This document shows positions 1-9,390 of a stretch of 60,870 nt of DNA, one piece after another. Origin of the DNA: Marinilabiliaceae bacterium (GTDB lineage Bacteria > Bacteroidota > Bacteroidia > Bacteroidales > Marinilabiliaceae). The stretch's first letter is position 1. Every line of letters begins with the position of its first letter. The stretch lies in assembly GCA_016933045.1 (NCBI GenBank), contig JAFGBR010000021.1, positions 88,886 to 149,755 of the forward strand, written 5' to 3'. The position numbers and the translations under genes are program-made. The notes beneath the pieces are model-generated. The model made no database searches and had not been told where the DNA came from. It saw nothing but the letters and a program-made list of their open reading frames with translations.

Positions 1-165
1 GGTCGAATGGTTTCCTATTTTGATGTGATTACAGATAAGCTTTTTTCTGATTTTATCGAGTACGGCATTAACCTGCGTGAAGATGTTATGATTTCGAAAG
101 AGGTGAGAGATGCCAATCCAATAACCTGTAGTGGCGATACATTTGTATCATTCGACACTATATAG
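1..165 (+). CDS. C-terminal fragment of an unknown protein
   Basis: An open frame runs in from the left edge and stops at TAG 163-165, giving the last 54 residues (starts GRMVSYFDV, ends SFDTI) of a protein whose beginning lies outside the window. I do not recognise the family. The segment is mixed polar/aromatic with no membrane stretch. It is followed by a strong hairpin at 227-254, consistent with the end of a transcription unit. The short spacer and terminator are what make it credible as a real gene end rather than a chance frame. Confidence 0.5.
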   Translation, partial: GRMVSYFDVITDKLFSDFIEYGINLREDVMISKEVRDANPITCSGDTFVSFDTI

Positions 166-226
166 AATTGGGTATATCTATCAAACAACTGAAAATAAAA
201 TTCAATAATTACATTAGTTTTTTATA

Positions 227-262
227 TTGTTCGTAGTGCTTTTGCTACGAACAACATATTTC
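227..262 (+). terminator. Hairpin terminator after the partial gene
   Basis: Perfect 10-bp arms (TTGTTCGTAG at 227-236, CTACGAACAA at 245-254) close an 8-nt loop and are followed by a pyrimidine-rich CATATTTCTTTTA stretch. The U-tract is imperfect, so termination may be partial. It separates the unknown gene from the ABC protein. Confidence 0.6.
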
Positions 263-356
263 TTTTACTTACAGAAATATTGCAACAGACATATAGAATA
301 GATGAAAGTTTCATATCTTAAAAAATCATTTAATAATATTAAATTCATCATTCATT

Positions 357-1730
357 TTGAAAGCAACATTAACTCTCCTGAAAATTTCACAACTAACTTT
401 TTTAAATCAAATTATAGATTTAGAAATTAATCAAGGAGAAATAATTACCATAGTAGGTTCTAATAGCTCGGGTAAAAGTCGTTTAGCTAATATTATTCGA
501 GGAGTCGATCATCATAGTAATTCTTTTATTGAACGGAATATAGAAATGAGTGATATTACCTTCACTGATTTCTCAAACGAGACCGCGAGGTTTCATTATT
601 CAAATCATTACTATCAACAACGTTACAATAACTGGGACGAAGACAGGGACGAAACCGTATCGGATTATTTAGGATTTTCACCTACTGAACTTCAAAGCAA
701 TGTTTTGTTTTGTAAATTATTTACGGCAGAAACAGCGTATAAACATCTTATAGAATTATCAAGTGGAGAAACTAAAAAGACTTGGTTGTTAAAAAACCTC
801 CTCACACCTTCTTTACTTCACATAATCGACAGCCCATTTACTGGCCTAGATGTTTCTTCAATACAGATAATTAAAAATTTGATTACTGACTTAACTAAAG
901 AACATCGAAAAAGTGTGATTCTATTCATAAACGAGGATTTATACAACTTAGACAGTTCATCAAAGCAAATTAAACTTAAATCTCAAACCGATGTACAATT
1001 AACTTTTACAAACGATATAAAACTTGCAAATAGTTTAATATTCAATTATCAAACAATTTTTTCTATCTACAATGAAGACATTAATGCCGGAAACAAAAAA
1101 CTGATACAAAATGTTAGCTGGACAATTAAACAAGGTGATAAATGGTTATTGAAAGGTGCAAATGGATCGGGAAAGTCAACACTAATGAGTTTAATTAATG
1201 CTGATAATCCCTCATCTTACCGAATGAATATAGTTTTGTTCGATAGAAAAAGAGGAAGTGGGGAGTCAATTTGGGATATTAAAAAACGAATTGGATTTAT
1301 TTCACCCGAAATTCAACTTTATTGTAATCATCAATATACTGCAAGCCGTATTATTCAATCGGGTTTTACAGGCACACTTTTGCTTAATAGGAAACTTACA
1401 GATTATGAGTTGTATAGATATTTTGAATTCGTTAAATTGATGAGGTTAAATGATATAGTTGGTAAATTATTTGGAAGTTTGTCGGCCGGTGAAAAACGTA
1501 TGGTTATTATTGCCCGGGCTTTAGTCTCAGATCCTCCTCTTTTAATTCTTGATGAGCCTTTTCAGGGTATCGACTATGAAAATTTGATGTTTTTAAAAGA
1601 ATTGTTTACTTACTTTTGTAACAATGAAAGAACTGTTATACAAATTGCTCATCTCGAAAGGGAGATATTGCCTTTTGTTAATAAATATGCTTATATAAAG
1701 GAGGGAAAATTTGGTATAGACAATGCATAA
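357..1730 (+). CDS. ModF/PhrA-like ATP-binding protein with two ABC domains
   Basis: A soluble protein of two tandem ABC ATPase domains without membrane segments, the architecture of ModF-type proteins (E. coli ModF/PhrA). Domain 1 has a Walker A at 34-41 (GSNSSGKS), signature LSSGE at about 134-138 and Walker B ending D158. Domain 2 has Walker A at 267-274 (GANGSGKS), signature LSAGE at about 375 and LDEP at 398-401. In domain 1 the residue after the Walker B aspartate is Ser159 instead of the catalytic Glu, so this site probably binds but poorly hydrolyses ATP. The start is TTG at 357; the first in-frame ATG comes after Walker A, so a non-ATG start is required. No molybdate transport genes lie nearby, so the substrate or role is unknown. 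ModF-like is a family assignment only. Confidence 0.8.
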   Translation: MKATLTLLKISQLTFLNQIIDLEINQGEIITIVGSNSSGKSRLANIIRGVDHHSNSFIERNIEMSDITFTDFSNETARFHYSNHYYQQRYNNWDEDRDETVSDYLGFSPTELQSNVLFCKLFTAETAYKHLIELSSGETKKTWLLKNLLTPSLLHIIDSPFTGLDVSSIQIIKNLITDLTKEHRKSVILFINEDLYNLDSSSKQIKLKSQTDVQLTFTNDIKLANSLIFNYQTIFSIYNEDINAGNKKLIQNVSWTIKQGDKWLLKGANGSGKSTLMSLINADNPSSYRMNIVLFDRKRGSGESIWDIKKRIGFISPEIQLYCNHQYTASRIIQSGFTGTLLLNRKLTDYELYRYFEFVKLMRLNDIVGKLFGSLSAGEKRMVIIARALVSDPPLLILDEPFQGIDYENLMFLKELFTYFCNNERTVIQIAHLEREILPFVNKYAYIKEGKFGIDNA

Positions 1731-1757
1731 ATATTTCAGTATTGGAGTGTTAGTTAT

Positions 1758-1789
1758 AAAAAAGGTTGTCAATTTTGGCAACCTTTTTT
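1758..1789. terminator. Bidirectional terminator between the ABC gene and gltD
   Basis: A-tract, GGTTG (1764-1768), a short loop, CAACC (1779-1783) and a T-tract form a hairpin that reads as an intrinsic terminator on both strands. It lies between the convergent ABC-protein gene and gltD. Confidence 0.8.
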
Positions 1790-1813
1790 ATTTTTTGAAA
1801 TATGATTATTGAA

Positions 1814-3238
1814 TTATTTTCTCGTCAAATACTCATGTACATTTTCAGCTGCAATACGACCGTTGTTAATTGAAGTTACAACAAGGCTGGCTCCTGAAGC
1901 GGCATCGCCGGCGGCAAAAACTTTATCAACACTTGTTTTGTATTGTGTGTCAATTTTCAGGTTTCCCCTCTGATCCAGTTCAAGACCAAGTTCTTTCACC
2001 AAACCTTCGTGAATAGCGTGAACAAATCCCATAGAAAGAAGAGCTAAATCAACATCAATAGTGAAGTTTGAGCCTTCAATTTCTTTCATAATCCATTGGC
2101 CTTTTTCGTCTTTATCCCATTTCACTTCAATTAGTTCGGCTTGTTTAAGCTTTCCGTTTTCACCAATAAAACGTTTTGTTGAGAGGCTCCATTTACGGTC
2201 GCAACCCTCTTCGTGTGATGATGAGGTTTTTAGTACAGTTGGCCAGTAAGGCCATGGATTACCTGGAGCTCTGTTAGCCGGAGGTTTTGGTAATATTTCT
2301 ATTTGAGTAATATGGTTTGCTTTTTGACGGTTTGATGTGCCAACACAGTCGCTGCCGGTGTCACCTCCACCAATTACCAATACATTTTTTCCTTTGGCAC
2401 TTAAACGTTCTGTTTTGGAAAAATCGAATCCTCTGATTATTCGGTTTTGTTGAGTAAGAAATTCCATTGCAAAGTGAACACCGTTTAAGTCACGTCCTTC
2501 AACTGTTAAGTCGCGAGGCTTCATTGCCCCAATTGTTAATACCACGGCATCGTAATTGGTTAATAGTTGTTTTCCTTTAATATCGATGCCAACATTACAT
2601 TCTGTTTTAAATTCGATTCCTTCTTCAACGAAAAGAGCAATCCTACGGTCGATTACTTTTTTATTGAGTTTAAAATCGGGAATGCCAAATCGTAATAGTC
2701 CGCCAACGGCTTCATCTTTTTCAAATACAGTTACTGAATGACCATGTTGATTAAGTAAGTCAGCTACCGATAAGCCGGCTGGCCCTGATCCAATAACAGC
2801 TACTTTTTTGCCAGTGCGTATTTTGGGTATTCGAGGTTGAATAAATCCAAGTTCGAATGCTTTTTCGATTATAGCGGCTTCATTTTCGCGAATTGTAACT
2901 GCCTCGTTGTGAATAGCTAATACGCACGATTTTTCACATGGGTTTGGACAGATACGTCCGGTGAATTCGGGGAAACTGTTTGTAGAATGTAAAATGTCGC
3001 TTGCTAGCTTATAATCTCCTTTAAATAAGGCATCTTGCCACTCCGGAATTTTGCTTCCTACGGGACAAGCCCAGTGGCAAAATGGAATCCCACAATCCAT
3101 ACATCGGGATGCTTGTTCCCGACGATCATTGTCGTTGAGTGTTTGTTCTACTTCTCCGTAGTCATCAATACGCTCGTTTAAGGGTCTGTATCCGCCATCT
3201 TTGCGGGCGAACTTAATAAAACCTCTTGGATCTCCCAT
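1814..3238 (-). CDS. gltD: Glutamate synthase (NADPH) small subunit
   Basis: 474 residues, the normal length for GltD. It passes electrons from NADPH to the large subunit for conversion of glutamine plus 2-oxoglutarate to two glutamates in the cytoplasm. The N-terminal half has the cysteine sets for the low-potential Fe-S clusters (CMDCGIPFCHWACP, then CPNPCEKSC). An FAD-binding glycine motif follows (VIGSGPAGLS, about residue 150), then the NADPH-binding motif (VIGGGDTGSDC, about 290). The ATG start at 3236-3238 gives the usual GltD N-terminus (MGDPRGFIKF). It lies downstream of gltB on the same strand, 105 nt apart, and that gap contains a stable RNA structure. Assignment is secure. Confidence 0.97.
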   Translation of the reverse strand: MGDPRGFIKFARKDGGYRPLNERIDDYGEVEQTLNDNDRREQASRCMDCGIPFCHWACPVGSKIPEWQDALFKGDYKLASDILHSTNSFPEFTGRICPNPCEKSCVLAIHNEAVTIRENEAAIIEKAFELGFIQPRIPKIRTGKKVAVIGSGPAGLSVADLLNQHGHSVTVFEKDEAVGGLLRFGIPDFKLNKKVIDRRIALFVEEGIEFKTECNVGIDIKGKQLLTNYDAVVLTIGAMKPRDLTVEGRDLNGVHFAMEFLTQQNRIIRGFDFSKTERLSAKGKNVLVIGGGDTGSDCVGTSNRQKANHITQIEILPKPPANRAPGNPWPYWPTVLKTSSSHEEGCDRKWSLSTKRFIGENGKLKQAELIEVKWDKDEKGQWIMKEIEGSNFTIDVDLALLSMGFVHAIHEGLVKELGLELDQRGNLKIDTQYKTSVDKVFAAGDAASGASLVVTSINNGRIAAENVHEYLTRK

Positions 3239-3267
3239 AACAATAGTGTCTAAATATTTTTTTTATA

Positions 3268-3322
3268 AAACCGGGATAAGATCTTTCGATCTGTCACATA
3301 TTCATATTTTTAATCCCGGTTT
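3268..3322 (-). other. Structured RNA element in the gltB-gltD spacer
   Basis: In the minus-strand transcript, 10-bp arms (ATCCCGGTTT at 3313-3322 on the plus strand, AAACCGGGAT at 3268-3277) enclose 35 nt. Those 35 nt hold a second hairpin, AGATC-GAAA-GATCT, capped by a GNRA tetraloop (3279-3292). The following minus-strand sequence has only four Ts and then A-rich DNA, so it is not a good intrinsic terminator. It looks more like an mRNA processing or stability element between gltB and gltD. This is inference from sequence alone. Confidence 0.55.
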
Positions 3323-3343
3323 AATCACTCAATCAAAAATTGT

Positions 3344-6300
3344 TTACTCTCTTACAAATGGCGTGTCTTCTGTTTCGGCCAGTTTCTTTTCCAGTTCTTT
3401 AAGTTTTGCTTCTTCTAAAACTTTTTTGTATTCGAATGGAATAACCTTAACAAATTTAGGCAGGTATTTTGCCCAGTTTACAAGAATATCCTGTGCTTTT
3501 AAGCTATTGGTATGTAACAAATGCTTTTGTAACAGGAATTGCAATTCGTGTATATCTGTGGCATCTTCAACTCTGCATAGTTCAACCAGGCCTTTATTGC
3601 AATAGAAATCGAAGTTTCCTTCTTCGTCTAAAACATAGGCTATACCACCACTCATACCGGCTGCGAAGTTTCGTCCGGTTTTACCAATAACAACAACCCG
3701 ACCGCCGGTCATATATTCACAGCAGTGATCGCCAACACCTTCTATTACGGCTTTTGCGCCTGAATTTCGAACAGCAAAACGTTCACCTGCAACACCGCGA
3801 ACATAAACATTGCCCGAGGTAGCACCGTAAAGTACGGTATTTCCTATAATAATATTTTCTTCGGGTTTAAATGTTGAGCCTGCCGGAGGAACTACTACTA
3901 TTTTACCTCCACTTAAGCCTTTTCCAAGGTAGTCATTTGCATCTCCTTCGATGCGAAAACTTACGCCGTTTGTAAGGAATGCACCAAAACTTTGACCTGC
4001 AGAGCCGTAAAACGAGCAGTTAATAGTATTGTTTGGTAATCCTTCTTCACCGTACGTTTTTGATACTTCGCCCGATAGCATTGCTCCTACAGTACGATCT
4101 GTGTTTTTTATTTCTTTGGCTATCCATACCTTATCGCGACTTTGAAGTGCCGGAAGTGATTCGCTGATTAACTCACGATCAAGAATGTCGTCAATTTTGT
4201 GTTTTTGTTCTGACGTTTTAATTAATGGGTATTTTTTTCCTTCTTCGGGGAAATAGAGAAGTTTACTTAAATCAATACCTTTTGTTTTCCAGTTGCCAAC
4301 ATGTGAATCCATCTCAAGTAATTCGGTATGTCCAATTATCTCGTCCATTGAGCGGTATCCCAATTGAGCTAAATATTCACGAACTTCCTGTGCAATAAAA
4401 GTGAAAAAGTTTACTATATAAACGTATTTGCCAATAAACCTTTTTCTTAATTCGGCATCTTGTGTGGCTATACCGGCAGGGCAGGTGTTTAAATGGCATT
4501 TACGCATCATTACACAGCCTAATGTAATTAAGGCTGCGGTTGCAAATCCGTATTCTTCGGCACCCAAAATTGCCATTTTAATAACATCTAACCCGGTTTT
4601 TAACTGTCCATCGGTTTGTATGGTTACACGTCCACGCAGGTTGTTCATTACAAGTGTTTGCTGAGTTTCAGACAGTCCCAGTTCAACAGGTAATCCGGCG
4701 TGTTTTATCGAGCTTGATGGACTAGCTCCGGTTCCTCCTTCTGTGCCACTAATAACTATTAAGTCGGCATAGGCTTTTGCAACACCGGCGGCAACGGTAC
4801 CAACACCGTTTTCTGATACTAGTTTTACACTTATCCGGGCACTTGGGTTCGTACACTTCAAGTCGAAAATCAGCTGTGCCAAATCTTCAATTGAGTATAT
4901 GTCGTGATGCGGCGGAGGTGATATTAATGTAATACCAGGTGTTGAATTACGTAATTTTGCTATAATCTTGTCAACCTTGAAACCTGGTAATTGACCTCCT
5001 TCTCCAGGTTTTGCTCCTTGAGCTACTTTTATTTGTAATTCATCGGCATTAACCAGGTAGTTGTTAGTTACTCCAAAACGTCCCGAAGCAACCTGTTTGA
5101 TGGAGCTTCGTGCATTGCTGTTGAAACGATTAGAGTCTTCACCACCTTCTCCAGTGTTGCTTCGTCCTCCAAGCTGATTCATGGCAATGGCCATTGCTTC
5201 ATGTGCTTCGCGCGAAATGGAGCCATAAGACATAGCACCTGTTACAAATCGTTTGGTTATAGCAGATATAGGTTCAACCTCATTAATGTCGATTGGTTTG
5301 CGATTTTTTAGTTTTAACAAACCTCGAAGAAAGAGAGGTGTTTGATTGTCCTCATTAACTCGTTTTGTGAACTCTTTAAATTTTGAATAATCATTTTGTG
5401 AAGTAGCCCATTGTAACAAACCTATCGTTTCGGGATTCCAGCCGTGTTTTTCGCCATATTTGCGATATGCATTGGTTCCAATACTCTCTTTAAATCCTTT
5501 TTCGGGTTCGTTAGAGAAAGCTTTTTGATGGAATATAAAAGCTTCTTGAGCTATTTCATTAAATCCTACACCTCCAATTTTTGAAATAGTTCCTGCGAAA
5601 TATTTATTAATTACCTCGTCAGATATGCCAACGGCTTCGAAAATTTGTGCTCCGTGATAACTGCGCAGAGTACTAATTCCCATTTTCGATAGAATTTTTA
5701 ACAGTCCTTTGTCTACTGCTTTTATGTAATTTTTTCGGGCTTTGGCGTATTCCATTTTAATTTCGCCACTGGTAACTAACTCATCAATAGCGCCGTAGCT
5801 ACCATACGGATTAATTACACTGGCTCCATATCCTAACAATAAAGCAAAATGCATAACTTCTCGTGCTTCGGCTGTTTCAACTATTAATCCAACCTGCATT
5901 CGTTTCTTTTTGCGAATTAAATGGTGGTGTATTGCTGAAACTGCCAATAGAGAAGGCACTGCGGCTAATTCTTCAGTAATTCCTCTGTCGGATAGAATAA
6001 TGTAGTTGTTATTATTGTCGACAGCTTTTTCGGCTGCTGTACACATGTTTTCAATGGCTTTTTCCAAACCAGAGCCACCCTCTTTTGCATTAAAAAGCAT
6101 GGGGATGGTTACATGTGTAAACTCATCAAGCCTGAAGTCTTTGATTTTAGTTAAATCGGTATTAGTAATTAAAGGTGATTCGAATTTAATTAAACGGCAT
6201 TGTTCGGGAGTTTCTTTAAGTATGTTTTTCGAAACTGCTCCAATGTAATTTGTTAACGACATCACTAATCCTTCGCGAATAGGATCGATGGGGGGGTTGG

Positions 6301-7864
6301 TAACCTGTGCAAATAACTGTCGGAAATAGTTGAAAAGTCGTTGTGGTTTGTCAGAGAATGCAGCTACCGGTGTGTCGTTCCCCATTGAACTAACAGGTTC
6401 CATGGCTGTTTCACACATAGGTTTAATTGTTGACAGGTAGTCTTCGCGTGAATAACCAAAAGCTTTCATGTATTTATTATACATTTCGCCTAATGATGAT
6501 TCGGTGCGTTTTTTAACTTCAATATCATTTAAATTAATGCGGTTCTCTTTAAGCCAGTTTTCATAGGGATTTTGGCGCGATAACTGGGCTTTTATTTCAT
6601 CGTCGGGTATTATTATTCCCAGTTTAGTATCTACTAAAAGTAATTTGCCGGGGCGAAGTCGTCCTTTTTCGCGAATTTCTTCGGCTGGGAATGTTTGAAC
6701 TCCAACTTCTGATCCCATTACAATCATGTCGTTTTTGGTAATAACATAACGTGAGGGTCTAAGTCCGTTACGGTCAAGTGTGCCACCAATAAAGCGACCA
6801 TCAGAGAAAACAATTGAAGCCGGACCATCCCATGGTTCCATTATTGTTGAGTGATACTCGTAATAAGCTTTTAAGCTATTAGGAATTGGGTTTTTGCTAT
6901 TCCAACTTTCGGGAATCAGCATTGATAATGCATGAGGTAAAGTGCGACCTGTTAGGAATAAGAATTCTAAAGCATTGTCTAACGATGCTGAATCACTTTT
7001 GTTTGGCTCAATTACTGGAAAAATTTTTGCTAAATCATTACCAAATAAATCAGATTGTAATAGACCTTCGCGAGCCTGCATCCATAAACGGTTTCCTTTA
7101 ATAGTGTTGATTTCACCGTTGTGTGCCAATATGCGAAATGGTTGGGCTAAATCCCATGTAGGGAATGTGTTTGTGCTAAAACGGGAGTGAACCAAAGCAA
7201 TTGCACTCTTTAGTTTGGGATTTTGTAAATCGAGGTAATACTGACCTACCTGTTCGGGAGTCAACATTCCTTTATATATAAAAACTTTTGAAGATAAACT
7301 AGGGAGGTAAAATCCTTCTTTTTCTTTTAGTTGCGAATTCCTAACCTGGTTTTCTGTTAATTTACGAGCTATAAATAGTTTGCGCTCAAGTGTATCTTGT
7401 TCGTAATTTCCTTTAACAAATATTTGTTTTATTTTTGGTTCTGTACTTCGTGCTATTTCTCCAATTACTGAACTGTCAACAGGAACATCGCGATATCCGA
7501 TTAGTTCAAGCCCTTCTTCTGTTAAATTCTTATTCAGTATTTCCTGACAAACCTTAGTTTCGGTTTCGTTTTGTGGTAAAAATATTAAGCCGGTTCCATA
7601 TTGTCCCGGATCAGGAAGGTTAAACCCCAGCGAACTGCAAAACTCGTATGGTACCTGCATTAAAATGCCAGCTCCGTCACCCGATTTGTTATCGGAACTC
7701 TCTGCACCCCGGTGGGTCATGTTAATTAGTACTTCAAGTCCACGATTTACAATGTCATGAGTTTTTTGCCCTTTAATGTTGGCAACAAACCCAATTCCGC
7801 AGTTGTCGTGTTCGTTAGCAGGATCGTACAATCCTTGTGGTTTGGGAAATCTTTTTTGTGTCAT
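3344..7864 (-). CDS. gltB: Glutamate synthase (NADPH) large subunit
   Basis: 1506 residues, the expected length. The N-terminal class II glutamine amidotransferase domain begins at Cys22 (CGIGFVANI), so the first 21 residues are the usual cleaved propeptide. The central region and FMN-binding glutamate-synthase domain follow, with the 3Fe-4S cysteines in CVMMRKCHLNTC near residues 1117-1128. A C-terminal GXGXG beta-helix closes the protein (GGKIVVVPP, GGRVVVIGK region). It makes glutamate from 2-oxoglutarate and glutamine-derived ammonia that is channelled internally. It is first in a gltB-gltD unit with a promoter candidate at 8014-8045. A C7 run (plus strand G7, 6290-6296) sits in the Asn-Pro-Pro codons. 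Confidence 0.98.
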   Translation of the reverse strand: MTQKRFPKPQGLYDPANEHDNCGIGFVANIKGQKTHDIVNRGLEVLINMTHRGAESSDNKSGDGAGILMQVPYEFCSSLGFNLPDPGQYGTGLIFLPQNETETKVCQEILNKNLTEEGLELIGYRDVPVDSSVIGEIARSTEPKIKQIFVKGNYEQDTLERKLFIARKLTENQVRNSQLKEKEGFYLPSLSSKVFIYKGMLTPEQVGQYYLDLQNPKLKSAIALVHSRFSTNTFPTWDLAQPFRILAHNGEINTIKGNRLWMQAREGLLQSDLFGNDLAKIFPVIEPNKSDSASLDNALEFLFLTGRTLPHALSMLIPESWNSKNPIPNSLKAYYEYHSTIMEPWDGPASIVFSDGRFIGGTLDRNGLRPSRYVITKNDMIVMGSEVGVQTFPAEEIREKGRLRPGKLLLVDTKLGIIIPDDEIKAQLSRQNPYENWLKENRINLNDIEVKKRTESSLGEMYNKYMKAFGYSREDYLSTIKPMCETAMEPVSSMGNDTPVAAFSDKPQRLFNYFRQLFAQVTNPPIDPIREGLVMSLTNYIGAVSKNILKETPEQCRLIKFESPLITNTDLTKIKDFRLDEFTHVTIPMLFNAKEGGSGLEKAIENMCTAAEKAVDNNNNYIILSDRGITEELAAVPSLLAVSAIHHHLIRKKKRMQVGLIVETAEAREVMHFALLLGYGASVINPYGSYGAIDELVTSGEIKMEYAKARKNYIKAVDKGLLKILSKMGISTLRSYHGAQIFEAVGISDEVINKYFAGTISKIGGVGFNEIAQEAFIFHQKAFSNEPEKGFKESIGTNAYRKYGEKHGWNPETIGLLQWATSQNDYSKFKEFTKRVNEDNQTPLFLRGLLKLKNRKPIDINEVEPISAITKRFVTGAMSYGSISREAHEAMAIAMNQLGGRSNTGEGGEDSNRFNSNARSSIKQVASGRFGVTNNYLVNADELQIKVAQGAKPGEGGQLPGFKVDKIIAKLRNSTPGITLISPPPHHDIYSIEDLAQLIFDLKCTNPSARISVKLVSENGVGTVAAGVAKAYADLIVISGTEGGTGASPSSSIKHAGLPVELGLSETQQTLVMNNLRGRVTIQTDGQLKTGLDVIKMAILGAEEYGFATAALITLGCVMMRKCHLNTCPAGIATQDAELRKRFIGKYVYIVNFFTFIAQEVREYLAQLGYRSMDEIIGHTELLEMDSHVGNWKTKGIDLSKLLYFPEEGKKYPLIKTSEQKHKIDDILDRELISESLPALQSRDKVWIAKEIKNTDRTVGAMLSGEVSKTYGEEGLPNNTINCSFYGSAGQSFGAFLTNGVSFRIEGDANDYLGKGLSGGKIVVVPPAGSTFKPEENIIIGNTVLYGATSGNVYVRGVAGERFAVRNSGAKAVIEGVGDHCCEYMTGGRVVVIGKTGRNFAAGMSGGIAYVLDEEGNFDFYCNKGLVELCRVEDATDIHELQFLLQKHLLHTNSLKAQDILVNWAKYLPKFVKVIPFEYKKVLEEAKLKELEKKLAETEDTPFVRE

Positions 7865-8013
7865 ACTTTCTCTTTAAAAACGAAGGAATAAACTGAACCC
7901 AGATTATATATATAATACCTATTTTATCTGCAAAAAGTAAGATGTCAGATTTGAATCTTTACATCTTTTATTGATTTTGTGATCTTGAAATAGTAACCCC
8001 TTATAATTTGTTG

Positions 8014-8045
8014 CAAAAATAATAGTTAACATTAAAAAAAACAAA
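8014..8045 (-). promoter_or_regulatory. Candidate gltB promoter (Bacteroidetes type)
   Basis: On the minus strand a TTTG (complement of 8042-8045) is followed after 20 nt by TATTTTTG (complement of 8014-8021). This matches the Bacteroidetes -33 TTTG / -7 TAnnTTTG promoter with normal spacing. It implies a transcript leader of roughly 140 nt before gltB. Confidence 0.55.
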
Positions 8046-8326
8046 AAATACTGTGTTGCATATCGATAAAAAATAGGTCTTCTTGTTAAAAAATGCAAAA
8101 ATATTTTTTTTGATGTGTGTTTTTTCGATGTTAAATAAAAAAATGACTTTTCTGTTAGATTTGTTTTAAATTAGAAATCATCTTTTTTTATTGTTTTAAA
8201 TCAAATAACATTTTAACAAATAATTGGCTAAATAGGTTCATTCGGTTTCTTTGTTAAGGTTAATAGTTGTTTTTGTTAATAGCTTATGAAAATGAGCTTT
8301 GTAAGTGCCCCAAACATAAGGCCTTA
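8046..8326. other. AT-rich gene-free spacer between gltB and pstS
   Basis: Part of a 575-nt divergent intergenic region. Besides the gltB promoter on one side and the pst control elements on the other, I see only A/T runs. A second minus-strand TATTTTTG (8096-8103) has no matching -33 box. No open frame of credible length or codon pattern is present. Confidence 0.4.
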
Positions 8327-8348
8327 ACATTGTATTTACATTGTATTT
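8327..8348 (+). promoter_or_regulatory. Perfect 11-bp tandem repeat upstream of pstS (possible Pho box)
   Basis: ACATTGTATTT occurs twice with no gap (8327-8337, 8338-8348). The next 11 bases match in 6 of 11 positions. Direct repeats with 11-bp periodicity are the hallmark of PhoB/PhoP binding sites, and this one sits about 90 bp before the first gene of a pst operon. The sequence resembles the TTTACA-type half-sites of other phyla but is not a known Bacteroidetes motif. The regulatory role is inferred. Confidence 0.5.
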
Positions 8349-8404
8349 ATAAACTATTCACATATACTTAATATTAGCATAACTACTTCGGGTTTTTGGT
8401 AACC

Positions 8405-8412
8405 TATTTTTG
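8405..8412 (+). promoter_or_regulatory. Candidate pst operon -7 box
   Basis: TATTTTTG matches TAnnTTTG and lies 28 nt before the pstS ATG, giving a leader of about 20 nt. No good TTTG -33 box is found 18-22 nt upstream, as expected if an activator such as a PhoB-like regulator helps. Confidence 0.5.
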
Positions 8413-8439
8413 CATTGTAATTAATAATTATTGTATACT

Positions 8440-9378
8440 ATGAAATCAATTCAAACAATTTTAGGAGTTGCCTTAATGATTGCGCTTGCATCTTGTGGTG
8501 GCTCAAAACAAGAGAAGAAAAACACATCATTATCGGGTACTATTAAAATAGATGGATCAAGTACCGTATATCCTATTACAGAGGCTATTGCCGAAGAATT
8601 TAGAACCGTTGCGCCTGATGTTCATGTAACAGTTGGTATTTCGGGTACCGGGGGTGGTTTTAAAAAATTTGGTCGTGGCGAAATTGATATTAATGACGCA
8701 TCAAGACCAATTAAAGATAAAGAGATTAAAGCTTGCGAAGATGGTAATATTCAGTATAAAGCTTTGACTATTGCATATGATGGATTGGCAGTTGTTGTAA
8801 ATAATCAGAATGATTGGGTAGAGAGTTTTACAATTGATGAGTTGAAAAAGCTTTGGGAGCCTTCTGCAGAAGGAAATGTGATGATGTGGAGTGATATAAG
8901 ACCTGAATGGCCTAATGAAAAAATAAATCTTTATGGACCGGATGCTGCATCGGGTACTTACGATTATTTTACAGAGGTTATTTGTGGAGAAAGTGGAAGT
9001 AGTAGAGGTGATTATACCAATAGTGCCGACGATAATGTTTTGGTGCAAGGTATTTCAACAGATAAATATGCTTTAGGTTTTTTTGGGTTGGCATACTACG
9101 AAGAAAATGCAGACAAATTGAAATTAGTAGGAGTGGACAATGGAAAGGGGGTTGTTTTTCCATCATTTGAATCGGTTTCTAGTAATACATACACCCCCCT
9201 TTCTCGTCCAGTTTTTATTTATGTGAGCAAGAAAGCTGCTGAACGGCCTGAAGTTGTTGAGTTTGTGAATTTTTATCTGAACAATGCATCGGCTGTAGCT
9301 AAAGATGTTGGGTATGTATCATTGCCTGCTGAAGATTATACTTCGGCTTTGGCAGAGTTTAAAGCGTTTTTACAATAA
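8440..9378 (+). CDS. pstS: Phosphate ABC transporter substrate-binding lipoprotein
   Basis: 312 residues from the ATG at 8440. An upstream in-frame TTG at 8431 is less likely, because the ATG gives a clean lipoprotein signal ([10 protein letters not shown]) with lipobox LASC and Cys19 as the acylated residue. The mature part is a PstS-type phosphate-binding protein: [13 protein letters not shown] near the start, [13 protein letters not shown], and [10 protein letters not shown] for phosphate contact. It captures phosphate outside the inner membrane and hands it to PstCA. It is first in pstSCAB-phoU and is separated from pstC by a terminator-like hairpin, which suggests it is made in excess over the permease. 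Confidence 0.95.
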   Translation: MKSIQTILGVALMIALASCGGSKQEKKNTSLSGTIKIDGSSTVYPITEAIAEEFRTVAPDVHVTVGISGTGGGFKKFGRGEIDINDASRPIKDKEIKACEDGNIQYKALTIAYDGLAVVVNNQNDWVESFTIDELKKLWEPSAEGNVMMWSDIRPEWPNEKINLYGPDAASGTYDYFTEVICGESGSSRGDYTNSADDNVLVQGISTDKYALGFFGLAYYEENADKLKLVGVDNGKGVVFPSFESVSSNTYTPLSRPVFIYVSKKAAERPEVVEFVNFYLNNASAVAKDVGYVSLPAEDYTSALAEFKAFLQ

Positions 9379-9390
9379 TTAGCAATGTGC

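Noticed and set aside
302-430. ATG at 302 opening a 42-codon frame ahead of the ABC gene
   Set aside because: It is in a different frame, overlaps the start of the ABC protein, and has no recognisable pattern. The ATGAAA-G-TTTCAT symmetry around it looks incidental.
3201-3605. 134-codon plus-strand frame across the gltB-gltD junction
   Set aside because: It is antisense to gltB and runs through the structured spacer. It has the composition of a shadow frame and no domain.
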